Below, in pieces: positions 54,240-62,149 of a DNA stretch of 64,000 nt. The DNA comes from Saccharibacillus sp. CPCC 101409. GTDB taxonomy: Bacteria; Bacillota; Bacilli; Paenibacillales; Paenibacillaceae. The stretch covers positions 62,001-126,000 of the forward strand of contig NZ_JAULSA010000011.1 of NCBI RefSeq assembly GCF_030518235.1, written 5' to 3'. Both the position numbers and the translations under genes were made by a program. Below the pieces are notes generated by a model, which worked only from the letters and a program-made list of their open reading frames with translations, searched no databases and was not told where the DNA came from. How positions within the stretch are numbered: the stretch's first letter is position 1; the number at the start of each line of letters is the position of its first letter.

Positions 54240-56506
54240 GGTCTTGCCTTCCGCCGGGCGGGGCGGGCGGGAGGACTCGGCGGAACTTCGGCCGCCGGGC
54301 CCGGGCGGCTGCCCCTCCCGCTGCCGGCGCGCTCGCTTTGCGGCAGCAGATAAGGCTTCGCCAGCCGGTTCATGCGGCGGATCTGGCGGATGGCGCCGAT
54401 CTGGGCGCGCGTCTTCTGCGCGCCGGCGAACAGCACGCGGCCCGCCGGATCGTCGGCGGAGCGCCCGGCGCGGCCGGCCATCTGGACGAGGGAAGCTTCG
54501 TCGAACAGCCCGCTGTCCGCGTCCAGAATGTAGACGTCGCTGCGCGGCACGGTGACGCCGCGTTCGAGAATCGTCGTCGTCACCAGCATGCGGACGTCCG
54601 CCGCGCGAAACGACAGGACTTTGCCGGCGCGCTCAATGTCGCGCGAAGAGGTCGCGCCGACCGGCACGCCGGGAAGCAGCCGGCGCAGCAGCGCCGCCAG
54701 CGGTTCGGCGTGCGCGATCTTCGGCACGAAGATGAAGATCTGCGCGCCGCGCGCAAGCGAGCTGCGCCACTGCCGCAGCAGCGCGACGGGCAGGCGGCCC
54801 CGCCGCAGGCATTCCGGCAGCGCGGGCATGCGCAGCAGCGCCGGCACCGGCAGCGGGTGCCGGTGATACCGGACCGGCACCCGCGCGGCGGCCAGGCGGC
54901 CGCGCCGCACCAGCGCCTGAAGTCCGCGCGGCGGCGTCGCGGACAGATAGACCGTGCGGCCGCCGGGCGTGCGGCAGACTTCCGCGGCGTACGCCAGCAT
55001 GGGATCGCCGTGAAACGGAAACGCGTCGAGTTCGTCGATCACGACGAGATCGTAAGCGCCGGCGAAGCGCAGAACCTGATGCGTGGTCGCCAGCGTCACC
55101 CCGCCCCGGCGCCAGCGCTCTTCGCTGCCCCCGTACAGCGCAATAACGACTTCCTCCGGAAAAGCTTTGCGGAGGCGCGGCGCAAGTTCCAGCACCACGT
55201 CGCGCCGGGGCGTCGCGACCAATACCCGCCCGCCGCGCCGGCGCACCGCTTCGATCAGCGGAAAGATCATCTCCGTCTTGCCTGCCCCCGTCACGGCCCA
55301 GAGCAGAAAGCGGCTGCCCGGATCGGCCGCCGCGTAATCCTCGGCCGTCCAGCCGCGCCGCCCCGCTGCCGCGCCCGCTTCGCCCGGCCGCGGTCCGCCC
55401 GGCTCCGCCTCCAGGAACATCACCGCCCGCTTCGCCGCTTCCGTCTGCGCGGGGCTGAGCTTCCAGCGCGCCAGCCGCGCGCCGAGATCTTCCGTGCGCC
55501 GGCCATTCGCCGTTCCCTCCGTCCGGCTTCCGCCCCAATCATCGCGGGCTCCCGTGCCCGCCTTATGCAAACCATCTTCGCTCCCGCCCTGCGGCAGCGT
55601 CCGCTCCAACCGCGGCGCCGCCTGCACCAGCAGCTCGCAGGAGCGGCTGCGCCCGAGCGCGCGGCAGGCTTCGCAGCTCGCGCAGTCGGCCGAGCCGCAC
55701 GAAGCGCACGGCCGCCCGGAAGCCGGGCTGCCGCACCTCGCGCAGCGGTGCGGCGCCGCCTGCCCACGGCCTCCCCGCCAGCCGCTGCCGCTTTGCAGCT
55801 TGCCCCGCAAGCTCCCGCCTTGCCCGCGCTCTTGCGCCAGCCAGTTCCCGCTTCCGCTCTGCCCGCCGCCCGCCCTTCCCACCGCGCTCGTCAGCTTCAG
55901 CCGCCCCTGCAAATACGCCAGCTGTGCCGCGGCCCGCCAGCCGCTTTCCAGCTCCGGTTCCACCTCGCGCAGCAGCGACTCCACTTCTCCGCTCAGCAGC
56001 GAGCGGCCTTCCAGCAGACCGACCAGCCGCTCCGCTTGCCCGGCAGTTCGCTTCATCCATGCCCGAGGGTCGGCCGGAATTCCCCCGGCGCCCCAAGCCG
56101 CCGGAACCCGCGCCGAATTCCTTCCGCCGTCTCCGACTTTCCCGACCGCCTCGCTAGCCCTCTCCATTCCGCTTCCGTCCACGCAGACACCGAGCATTTC
56201 TCGAATGCGCCCCGGCTGCTCCTTTCCCAGCAGCGGTTTCAGCCATTCAAGCAGCTGCCGCTCCCATCCGGCCGCCTGCCAAGCGCCGGCTTCCGCCTGC
56301 ACCGTTCTCCCTTGAAGCGCGCATGCCCACTGCAAAGGCATCGCCTCCGACAGCGGCAGGAACCGGCCTTTTTCACCTATCCGGCTTGCCTCAATCCCCT
56401 CCGACCAGGATGCCCCCTCCCGCCACAGCCGATCCACCCGCGCATCCAAGGTAAGAAACAGCCGCAGCCCCTCCTTCTCCCTTACCGCATAAACGCCTGC
56501 TTTCAT
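54236..56506 (-). CDS. comFA: Late competence ATPase/helicase-like protein ComFA
   Basis: The 756-residue protein starts at ATG 56506 behind GGGAGGGGAACACA; the frame continues upstream without support. The C-terminal two thirds form an SF2 helicase-like ATPase: Walker A TGAGKTE (about 428), VIDELDAFPF (DEAD-type, about 520) and RAGR motif VI (about 700). In front lies a cysteine cluster (about 245-280; CARCG...CASCG...CASCEAC) as expected for ComFA zinc binding. The first 240 residues are unusual, Arg/Gly/Ala-rich and poorly conserved, making it much longer than the roughly 460-residue B. subtilis protein. comFB is missing between comFA and comFC. Confidence 0.9.
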   Translation of the reverse strand: MKAGVYAVREKEGLRLFLTLDARVDRLWREGASWSEGIEASRIGEKGRFLPLSEAMPLQWACALQGRTVQAEAGAWQAAGWERQLLEWLKPLLGKEQPGRIREMLGVCVDGSGMERASEAVGKVGDGGRNSARVPAAWGAGGIPADPRAWMKRTAGQAERLVGLLEGRSLLSGEVESLLREVEPELESGWRAAAQLAYLQGRLKLTSAVGRAGGGQSGSGNWLAQERGQGGSLRGKLQSGSGWRGGRGQAAPHRCARCGSPASGRPCASCGSADCASCEACRALGRSRSCELLVQAAPRLERTLPQGGSEDGLHKAGTGARDDWGGSRTEGTANGRRTEDLGARLARWKLSPAQTEAAKRAVMFLEAEPGGPRPGEAGAAAGRRGWTAEDYAAADPGSRFLLWAVTGAGKTEMIFPLIEAVRRRGGRVLVATPRRDVVLELAPRLRKAFPEEVVIALYGGSEERWRRGGVTLATTHQVLRFAGAYDLVVIDELDAFPFHGDPMLAYAAEVCRTPGGRTVYLSATPPRGLQALVRRGRLAAARVPVRYHRHPLPVPALLRMPALPECLRRGRLPVALLRQWRSSLARGAQIFIFVPKIAHAEPLAALLRRLLPGVPVGATSSRDIERAGKVLSFRAADVRMLVTTTILERGVTVPRSDVYILDADSGLFDEASLVQMAGRAGRSADDPAGRVLFAGAQKTRAQIGAIRQIRRMNRLAKPYLLPQSERAGSGRGSRPGPAAEVPPSPPARPARRKARP

Positions 56507-56946
56507 TGTGTTCCCCTCCCGCCGGCAGCTTGTCCCGCTTGGATGGAGACGAGCCGCCGAGATCTGTTTCGAACTTTTTCGCAAAACGATGTTCCAACCG
56601 CTTCCGCTAACCTTCTGCCTTGTCAATGCTAAAGGTAAGATTACGCTCACCTGATTAAGAGTTGACAAGATACTGCCTCCGCGATAAATAAAGACATATA
56701 TCGCTTTATTTTGCTCAGAAACTCCTTCCCTGAAGAATTAACTGCGTGTATACCTCTATTTGGCTCCTTCTTCGTCGTTTCGGCCCAGATCGGCGCAATT
56801 AAGTGTATGAGCGTCGTTATTTCCAAAAAAATTGCCGTTTTCACAAAAATAGATGTACCTATGCCGTTATTTCGCCAAACCGTCGCTCCTGCAAAAATGA
56901 GCCCATTCCGATACTGCTCGCCGCCGTTTCCCCAAAAAAAGTCCAA
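56507..56946. other. Non-coding spacer with a degenerate repeated motif
   Basis: No gene is accepted between comFA and the degU terminators. Six degenerate copies of a motif like (G/C)(C/T)CGTT.TTTC..CAAAAA occur near 56773, 56812, 56834, 56863, 56881 and 56932. Open frames on both strands here lack ribosome binding sites. Confidence 0.4.
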
Positions 56947-57026
56947 CAAAAAAGCACACCCTTTCCGCTCTTTCGAGCGTATAAGGAGTGTGCTTCATCT
57001 CCGAAAAAGGTCCGGGGACCTTTTCC
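56947..57026 (-). terminator. Two terminator hairpins after degU
   Basis: On the minus strand AAAAGGTCC/GGACCTTTT (57025-57003) comes first. A longer AGCACACTCCTT/AAGGGTGTGCT stem with TTTTTT (56996-56947) follows. They lie 150-230 bases past the degU stop. Confidence 0.8.
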
Positions 57027-57178
57027 AAATACGTTATTTTATTCACTTTCTAACCTTTTCTCAATAACTTGCCCGCTTTCTCAATAGATCTCGACTTTCT
57101 CGCCTTCAGCCCGCTTCCGTCGTGCTGCAAGGACAGACTCGTCAATTCCCTACTTTCGTTATGGAATGGGGCGGAGCG

Positions 57179-57904
57179 TTACAGCGTAACCCAGCCCAGT
57201 TTGATCGCGTTGATCACGGCCTGCGTACGGTCTTCGACTTCCATCTTCTGCAGAATGCTGCTGACGTGGTTCTTAACCGTTTTCTCGCTGATGAATAAGT
57301 ATTCGCCAATCGCTTTGTTGCTTTTGCCCTCGGACATCAGCCGAAGAACTTCGGCTTCCCGGCGGGTCAGCGGATTGTCTTCCCCCGCGATGAACTTGAC
57401 GCCGGCTTCCTCGTCGGGCCGGTTGTCGAACATCGCGCCGCGCTCGTTAACGAACGTCATGCGCTGAAGCTGCTGGATCAGTTTGCCGGTCACTTTCGGA
57501 TGGATATAAGCATGTCCGGCGGCGACGCTGCGGATTGCGTTGATCAGCGACTCGGCTTCCATGTCTTTCAGCAGATAGCCGCTCGCTCCTTTGCGGAGCG
57601 TTTCGAACACATAGCTTTCATCGTCGTGAATCGACAGCATGATGACCTTGATGTCCGGGAACAGCTCGCGGAGCTTCGAAGTCGCTTCCACGCCGTTCTC
57701 GTTGGGCATATTGATGTCCATCAGAATGACGTCCGGCTGGTGCAGGTTGCAGAATTCGATTACCTGAATTCCGTCGCTGCATTCGCCGATGACCTCAAGG
57801 TCGTCCTCCATGTTCAAAATGCGTTTCAATCCTTCACGGAACAACTGATGATCGTCAGCCAAAAGCACTTTAATCTTGGATTGTTCCGAGTTAATGCTCT
57901 CCAT
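57179..57904 (-). CDS. degU: Response regulator DegU
   Basis: The roughly 241-residue regulator has a receiver domain (about 10-125) with the phosphorylated Asp in ILMDINMP (about 60) and a LuxR-type HTH (about 178-235, LTRREAEVLRLMSEGKSNKAI-like). Its start is placed at 57904, where AAAGGGG has good spacing, overlapping degS by 14 bases; in-frame ATGs lie at 57910 and 57922. In Bacillus DegU controls exoenzymes, competence and motility, which fits its place next to comF and flagellar genes. Confidence 0.95.
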   Translation of the reverse strand: MESINSEQSKIKVLLADDHQLFREGLKRILNMEDDLEVIGECSDGIQVIEFCNLHQPDVILMDINMPNENGVEATSKLRELFPDIKVIMLSIHDDESYVFETLRKGASGYLLKDMEAESLINAIRSVAAGHAYIHPKVTGKLIQQLQRMTFVNERGAMFDNRPDEEAGVKFIAGEDNPLTRREAEVLRLMSEGKSNKAIGEYLFISEKTVKNHVSSILQKMEVEDRTQAVINAIKLGWVTL

Positions 57905-59090
57905 CTTCATACCCCTTTCCATTTTCTACATTCGTCGGGATATGGATCACGATTTTGGTTCCTTGATTCTCGGCTGATTCGATCTCCATTCTTCCCTCAA
58001 GCAGCTCGACTCTTTCCCGCATCCCAATCAAACCGAAGTGCGCATGCTTAGTCGCTTTTTGCTCCAAAATATCCGTGTTGAAGCCGCGTCCGTTGTCCCG
58101 GATCGAAATCTTGACAAGCTGCGTCTGATAGGCGATCTCCACGACGACGTGAGACGGCTCTCCGTGCTTGGCCGCGTTGGTAAGCGCCTCCTGAATCAAG
58201 CGGAAGACGGCGGCTTCCATCGCGGAAGAGAGCCGGTACTCTTTGCCCCTCGTTTCGAACACCGTACGAATCCGGTTTTTCTCCTCGTAATCGCGTGTAT
58301 ACTTGCGCAGTGTCGGAATCAATCCGAGGTCGTCAAGCGCCATAGGACGGAGATTGAAAATGACCTTGCGGATCTCTTCCAGGCTGAACCTTACCTGGCC
58401 TTTGAGATCCGCCACTTCTTCCTGTACCCGGCCGTACTCTTTCTTGCCCAGCATGCGTTCGACAATTTCGGTCCGGAGAGCCAGGTTGGCCATCAGCTGC
58501 GCCGGACCGTCGTGAATCTCTCTGGAGATGCGTTTGCGTTCCTCTTCCTGGGCCAGAATGATCTTCAGCCCGACCATCTGACGGGTTTTGGCCGATTCCA
58601 GCATCTTGGTCGCCTGCCCGACTTCTCCGCCGGAAAGGTATTCGGTGACCACGCTCATCTGCGAGCCGAGCGTTTCCGCCCGTTCGATCGAGTTCATCGA
58701 GTTGCGCACTCGAAGCTGAAGCTCGTCGCGCCGGGCCCTCAAGTAAGCCTCCTTTTCCCTGTACACCGAAAGCTCCAATTGAAACTGGGTCGCCCGCTCA
58801 TAGGCCTGCCGAATATCGTTCTCCGTATATTTAACGAAATCCCGGCTCACTTCGGTAAGCCGGATACGGGAAAGACGAAATTTGCTTTCGAGCTCGTCGA
58901 CCCGATCCGCGGTGTCCGACGTCTCCTGAATCACTTTTTGCAGTTCTTCGGTGAGCGAGCTGAGTTCGGCACGGGACTGGTCCAATATCTCAAAAATTTG
59001 GTACTTGCTGTCTTCTACAACCTGGATGGCATTTTTGATGACCCGGTCTAAAGCATCCGCTTGGAAATCCACGGGCAAAATCGACTCCAT
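57891..59090 (-). CDS. degS: Sensor histidine kinase DegS
   Basis: The 399-residue cytoplasmic kinase has no membrane segment. A DegS sensor coiled coil (about 1-175) is followed by HisKA_3 with the phospho-His in REIHDGPAQ (about 193) and an HATPase_c domain with DNGRGF (about 340) and FGLIGMRERV. Its partner is the overlapping degU. The start is ATG 59090, with a weak GGAAAG site. Confidence 0.96.
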   Translation of the reverse strand: MESILPVDFQADALDRVIKNAIQVVEDSKYQIFEILDQSRAELSSLTEELQKVIQETSDTADRVDELESKFRLSRIRLTEVSRDFVKYTENDIRQAYERATQFQLELSVYREKEAYLRARRDELQLRVRNSMNSIERAETLGSQMSVVTEYLSGGEVGQATKMLESAKTRQMVGLKIILAQEEERKRISREIHDGPAQLMANLALRTEIVERMLGKKEYGRVQEEVADLKGQVRFSLEEIRKVIFNLRPMALDDLGLIPTLRKYTRDYEEKNRIRTVFETRGKEYRLSSAMEAAVFRLIQEALTNAAKHGEPSHVVVEIAYQTQLVKISIRDNGRGFNTDILEQKATKHAHFGLIGMRERVELLEGRMEIESAENQGTKIVIHIPTNVENGKGYEDGEH

Positions 59091-59154
59091 TCTTTCCGGC
59101 GTTCACCGTTTGGTCGGATAGCATTTATTCGGTGATCGTTCAGAACCTATCGTA

Positions 59155-61851
59155 TCATGACTCGATAGTCACGGTCTTCGTTTCTTGTTCCCATTTTACG
59201 GTCAATCCAAGCTGCTCTGAGACCAGTCTTGCCGGGACTAAAGTCCTATTCGCAACAATTATGGGTGCTGCATCCGAAGTTTTACGTGTCCCGTTTAGAA
59301 TATAGTCCTTTTTATTCAAATTCAAGACAATCAGCTGGCTTCCGCGCCGAACGCTGATCGCGCCCGTCTTGGAGTCCCAACCGGAGACCCCGTTGAACGA
59401 ATCCGTGATGTAGCGAACAGGCAGATACGTTACTCCGCCGCGCACAAGCGGGCCCGTATCCATCGTGGAAGACCTGCCGTTCAGCAGCAGCGTGCGGGAG
59501 CCGACGGTCATTTTTGCACTTACGCCGGCGGTCAATCCCAGCGAATCCGCGCCTGCCGCCGATACCGTCTTGATGTTATCGATTTCTACCGCTCCGGCCG
59601 CCGAACGCTCGTCCTGGCCTTCCGCCAAATTGACGATGTAGATCCGTTTGAGCTTGGCCGGATACGCGATCTTGCCGTACTGGCTCAAGTTGACGGTCAA
59701 TGTTTTCCAGCCGCTGAAGTTCAGGCTTTTCGCCAGGTCGACATACACGGTCTTGCCGTCCGCGCCGACGACTTCGGCCCGCAGCCAGTTATAGCTCGAA
59801 TCGCCCAGCACATCGAGACTCAGCGAGCTTGCGCCCGAAGTCAGCGCTTTGCCGGCGGAACCGTTCAGGTTGGCGTACGCGTATTTGTTGCCCGTGCCCG
59901 CGGCGGTGTCGTAATCGATCCGCAGCACTTTGGAGTTCGAGTGACTGCCGGTTCCCTGCGTCAGCTGCGCTTTGCCCGTTACGGCCGCGGGGCTGCCGGT
60001 AAAAGAGATGCCGTAAGATACGTTCTCGAAATCTTCCCAGCTGTTTTCCTGCACGCTCGCCAGCGTCAGCATGGTCTTGAAGCCTTCGTAGCTTGCGATC
60101 GCGTAACCGGCTTTGGCTCCGGCGTCCACCGATACAATATTCAAAGCGCCGTCTTTGATGCTGCCTTTGAAGCCGATGAATTCCCAGGTCAGCGCGGACG
60201 GATCGATATTGACCGTACCGCCGGATTTCAGCGTCGCGGTCGCGGGCAGCGTTACGCTTGTGCCGGCCTTGAGCGGCGCGGCGGCGGCTCCGAGATTCAG
60301 CGCCGACAGCGAATCCGCGCCCAGCACTTCGACCTGCTGCGTCGTGCTGACGCCGCCGCTGGTCGCGGTAAGCGTTGACGTACCGGCCTTTTTCGCCGTA
60401 AACGAAGTTCCGTTCCAGACCACGTTGCCGTTGCTGGATTTCCACGACGGATTGATGTCCGAAGCGGCGATCGGATTATAGTAGGTATCGTAACCTTTGA
60501 CCGAATAAGCAGCCGTTTCCCCGATCAGGAGCTGAGTTTTGCCGCTGACCGCGAAGCCTTTGAGCTTGCCTTCCGGAGCGGTCGTGTACACGCCGAGCCC
60601 GTTGACGACGCTGCGCTGCGTCTGGCCGCCGTATTCGGTCGTAAACGTAAGCTGCGCCTGTTCTTCGCCGAGCGGACGCGTGACCATCGTGGTCGAACCG
60701 CCGCCGTCGAGGTTGATGCCTTTCCAGACGCCGATGCCGGCCATAAAGCTTTGCAGCTCGCTCAGCGACATGCCGCTGCTTGCGCCGTTGTCCTGCACCG
60801 TCACGATATACGCGTAGCGGTTGTCCTGCGAATAGCCGACCGCGGTGCGCGCCCGATAGCCGCCGATCGAATCGACGCTGCGCGAGAACGAAGTCGCTTT
60901 GCCGCCGTCGACCAGAATCGTATGTCCCCCGATCATCACGTCGAGGGTCGACGGATCGAGCTTCTGGCCCGTCGTTTTCGACACGAGGCTGTAATCGGTC
61001 CGCACCTTGCTGCCCACGGTCAGATGCGCCTTCATATAGGTCGCCGCCGTACCGTGCGCGCGCAGAATATAAGCGCCTTCCGGCACTTTCAGCGCCAGCG
61101 ATTTGCCCGAGGAGTACTGCGTCACGACGCCGTTCTCCACCAGCACTTCCGAAGGCAGCGTCGCGCTGTTCTTGGGCCGCTCTTCGTTGCCCCACGCGTC
61201 GGTATAGATGTACATCGCGTTCACGTGGCTGTAGCCGCCGTCCGGCTCCGGCGCATACGAAGCCTGGTTGATGCCCGCCAGATCCAGCGCCGAACCGTCC
61301 TCCGCCGTGACGCCGCCCGTGAAGTCGTACTGGTCGATCACCGGCTTGCGGTCTTTGGTGACGCCGAACGCATACATCCCTTTGAGTTCCGACGGACTGG
61401 TCATCAGCACGCCGTTCGACACCTGGGCGCCCATGGGCACGCCCTCGGCCGCCGTATTGAAGTAGTCGCCGTTGACTCCGGCCACCGCCCCGGTTTCTTT
61501 CGCCATGCCGCTGACCGTTTGCAGCGTCGTGAACTTGCCACCGCGGCCGGTCATGACATCCAACTTGACATACGGGTTCTGGAGATCGATCTGGATCACG
61601 TCCGCCAGCCCCGCCGCCATGCTTCCCGAACGGGACACGGAATACTTGTACGTCAACAGCTTGGCGCCCGACGTGACGATCTCTTCGCCCTGCTTGCTGC
61701 TGGATACGGACGCAGCCGCGGACGCCGTATGCGCGCCCGTCAGCGTGTCCATTCCCGGTACCGCGATCGGCTGCACGACCAGCGCGCCGGCCAGCACCGC
61801 GACCATCCATTTTCTGCCTGCTTTCAACGTGTTGCCGCCATGCTTGTTCAT
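59155..61851 (-). CDS. Secreted phosphodiester glycosidase domain protein with copper amine oxidase-like C-terminus
   Basis: The 898-residue protein has a signal peptide (about 1-45, ending TASA). It then carries an NAGPA/DUF2233 phosphodiester glycosidase domain (about 90-425) with GVNGDYFN and the hallmark INLDGGGSTTM (about 395). Ig-like regions (about 440-600) and a carbohydrate-binding-like region (about 620-780) follow. Two Cu_amine_oxidN-type repeats end it (about 790-898, VNGRSS-like, YLPVRYITDSF). The domain may cleave sugar-phosphodiester bonds in envelope glycans. That would suit a cell wall or glycerophosphate glycan substrate, but the substrate is unknown. It lies upstream of degS with 64 bases between. 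Confidence 0.88.
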   Translation of the reverse strand: MNKHGGNTLKAGRKWMVAVLAGALVVQPIAVPGMDTLTGAHTASAAASVSSSKQGEEIVTSGAKLLTYKYSVSRSGSMAAGLADVIQIDLQNPYVKLDVMTGRGGKFTTLQTVSGMAKETGAVAGVNGDYFNTAAEGVPMGAQVSNGVLMTSPSELKGMYAFGVTKDRKPVIDQYDFTGGVTAEDGSALDLAGINQASYAPEPDGGYSHVNAMYIYTDAWGNEERPKNSATLPSEVLVENGVVTQYSSGKSLALKVPEGAYILRAHGTAATYMKAHLTVGSKVRTDYSLVSKTTGQKLDPSTLDVMIGGHTILVDGGKATSFSRSVDSIGGYRARTAVGYSQDNRYAYIVTVQDNGASSGMSLSELQSFMAGIGVWKGINLDGGGSTTMVTRPLGEEQAQLTFTTEYGGQTQRSVVNGLGVYTTAPEGKLKGFAVSGKTQLLIGETAAYSVKGYDTYYNPIAASDINPSWKSSNGNVVWNGTSFTAKKAGTSTLTATSGGVSTTQQVEVLGADSLSALNLGAAAAPLKAGTSVTLPATATLKSGGTVNIDPSALTWEFIGFKGSIKDGALNIVSVDAGAKAGYAIASYEGFKTMLTLASVQENSWEDFENVSYGISFTGSPAAVTGKAQLTQGTGSHSNSKVLRIDYDTAAGTGNKYAYANLNGSAGKALTSGASSLSLDVLGDSSYNWLRAEVVGADGKTVYVDLAKSLNFSGWKTLTVNLSQYGKIAYPAKLKRIYIVNLAEGQDERSAAGAVEIDNIKTVSAAGADSLGLTAGVSAKMTVGSRTLLLNGRSSTMDTGPLVRGGVTYLPVRYITDSFNGVSGWDSKTGAISVRRGSQLIVLNLNKKDYILNGTRKTSDAAPIIVANRTLVPARLVSEQLGLTVKWEQETKTVTIES

Positions 61852-61929
61852 GATGTTCGAATTCGCTCCCTATCTGTACAGATTCGTTCGCGTATGTATG
61901 ACTGCTTGCGATAAGCCTGATACGCCACT

Positions 61930-61957
61930 ATTCTAATTAGACTGAAACGACGGTCAA
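61930..61957 (-). promoter_or_regulatory. Candidate promoter of the phosphodiester glycosidase gene
   Basis: Minus strand TTGACC (61957-61952), 16 bases and TAGAAT (61935-61930), about 80 bases before the ATG at 61851. A second weak box pair is possible. Confidence 0.5.
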
Positions 61958-62033
61958 AAGTTACTGGAAATTGAGGCAACAAAAAATAAACTACAATATA
62001 TCATTCTATCGTACTTCCCTAAAATTGAAAGAG

Positions 62034-62080
62034 AAAAAGCGATCATTTCTGCAAAGAATTTGCAAGAATGATCGCTTTTA
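62034..62080 (-). terminator. Terminator after the SLH protein gene
   Basis: AAAAGCGATCATT and AATGATCGCTTTT arms with a 21-base loop containing a second TTGCA/TGCAA pairing, followed by TTTTTCTC on the minus strand. Confidence 0.85.
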
Positions 62081-62149
62081 CTGTCGAATTTCGGGGTTTA
62101 TAGCGCTGCTTTTGTCTAATTTTACGGGTCTTTAGGAGCAATTTGGCAT

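Noticed and set aside
54338-56632. 764-codon open frame opposite comFA
   Set aside because: Antisense shadow of comFA, which has intact helicase motifs and a strong ribosome binding site.
56711-57087. Small open frames on both strands between comFA and degU
   Set aside because: They cross the terminator hairpins and have no ribosome binding sites.
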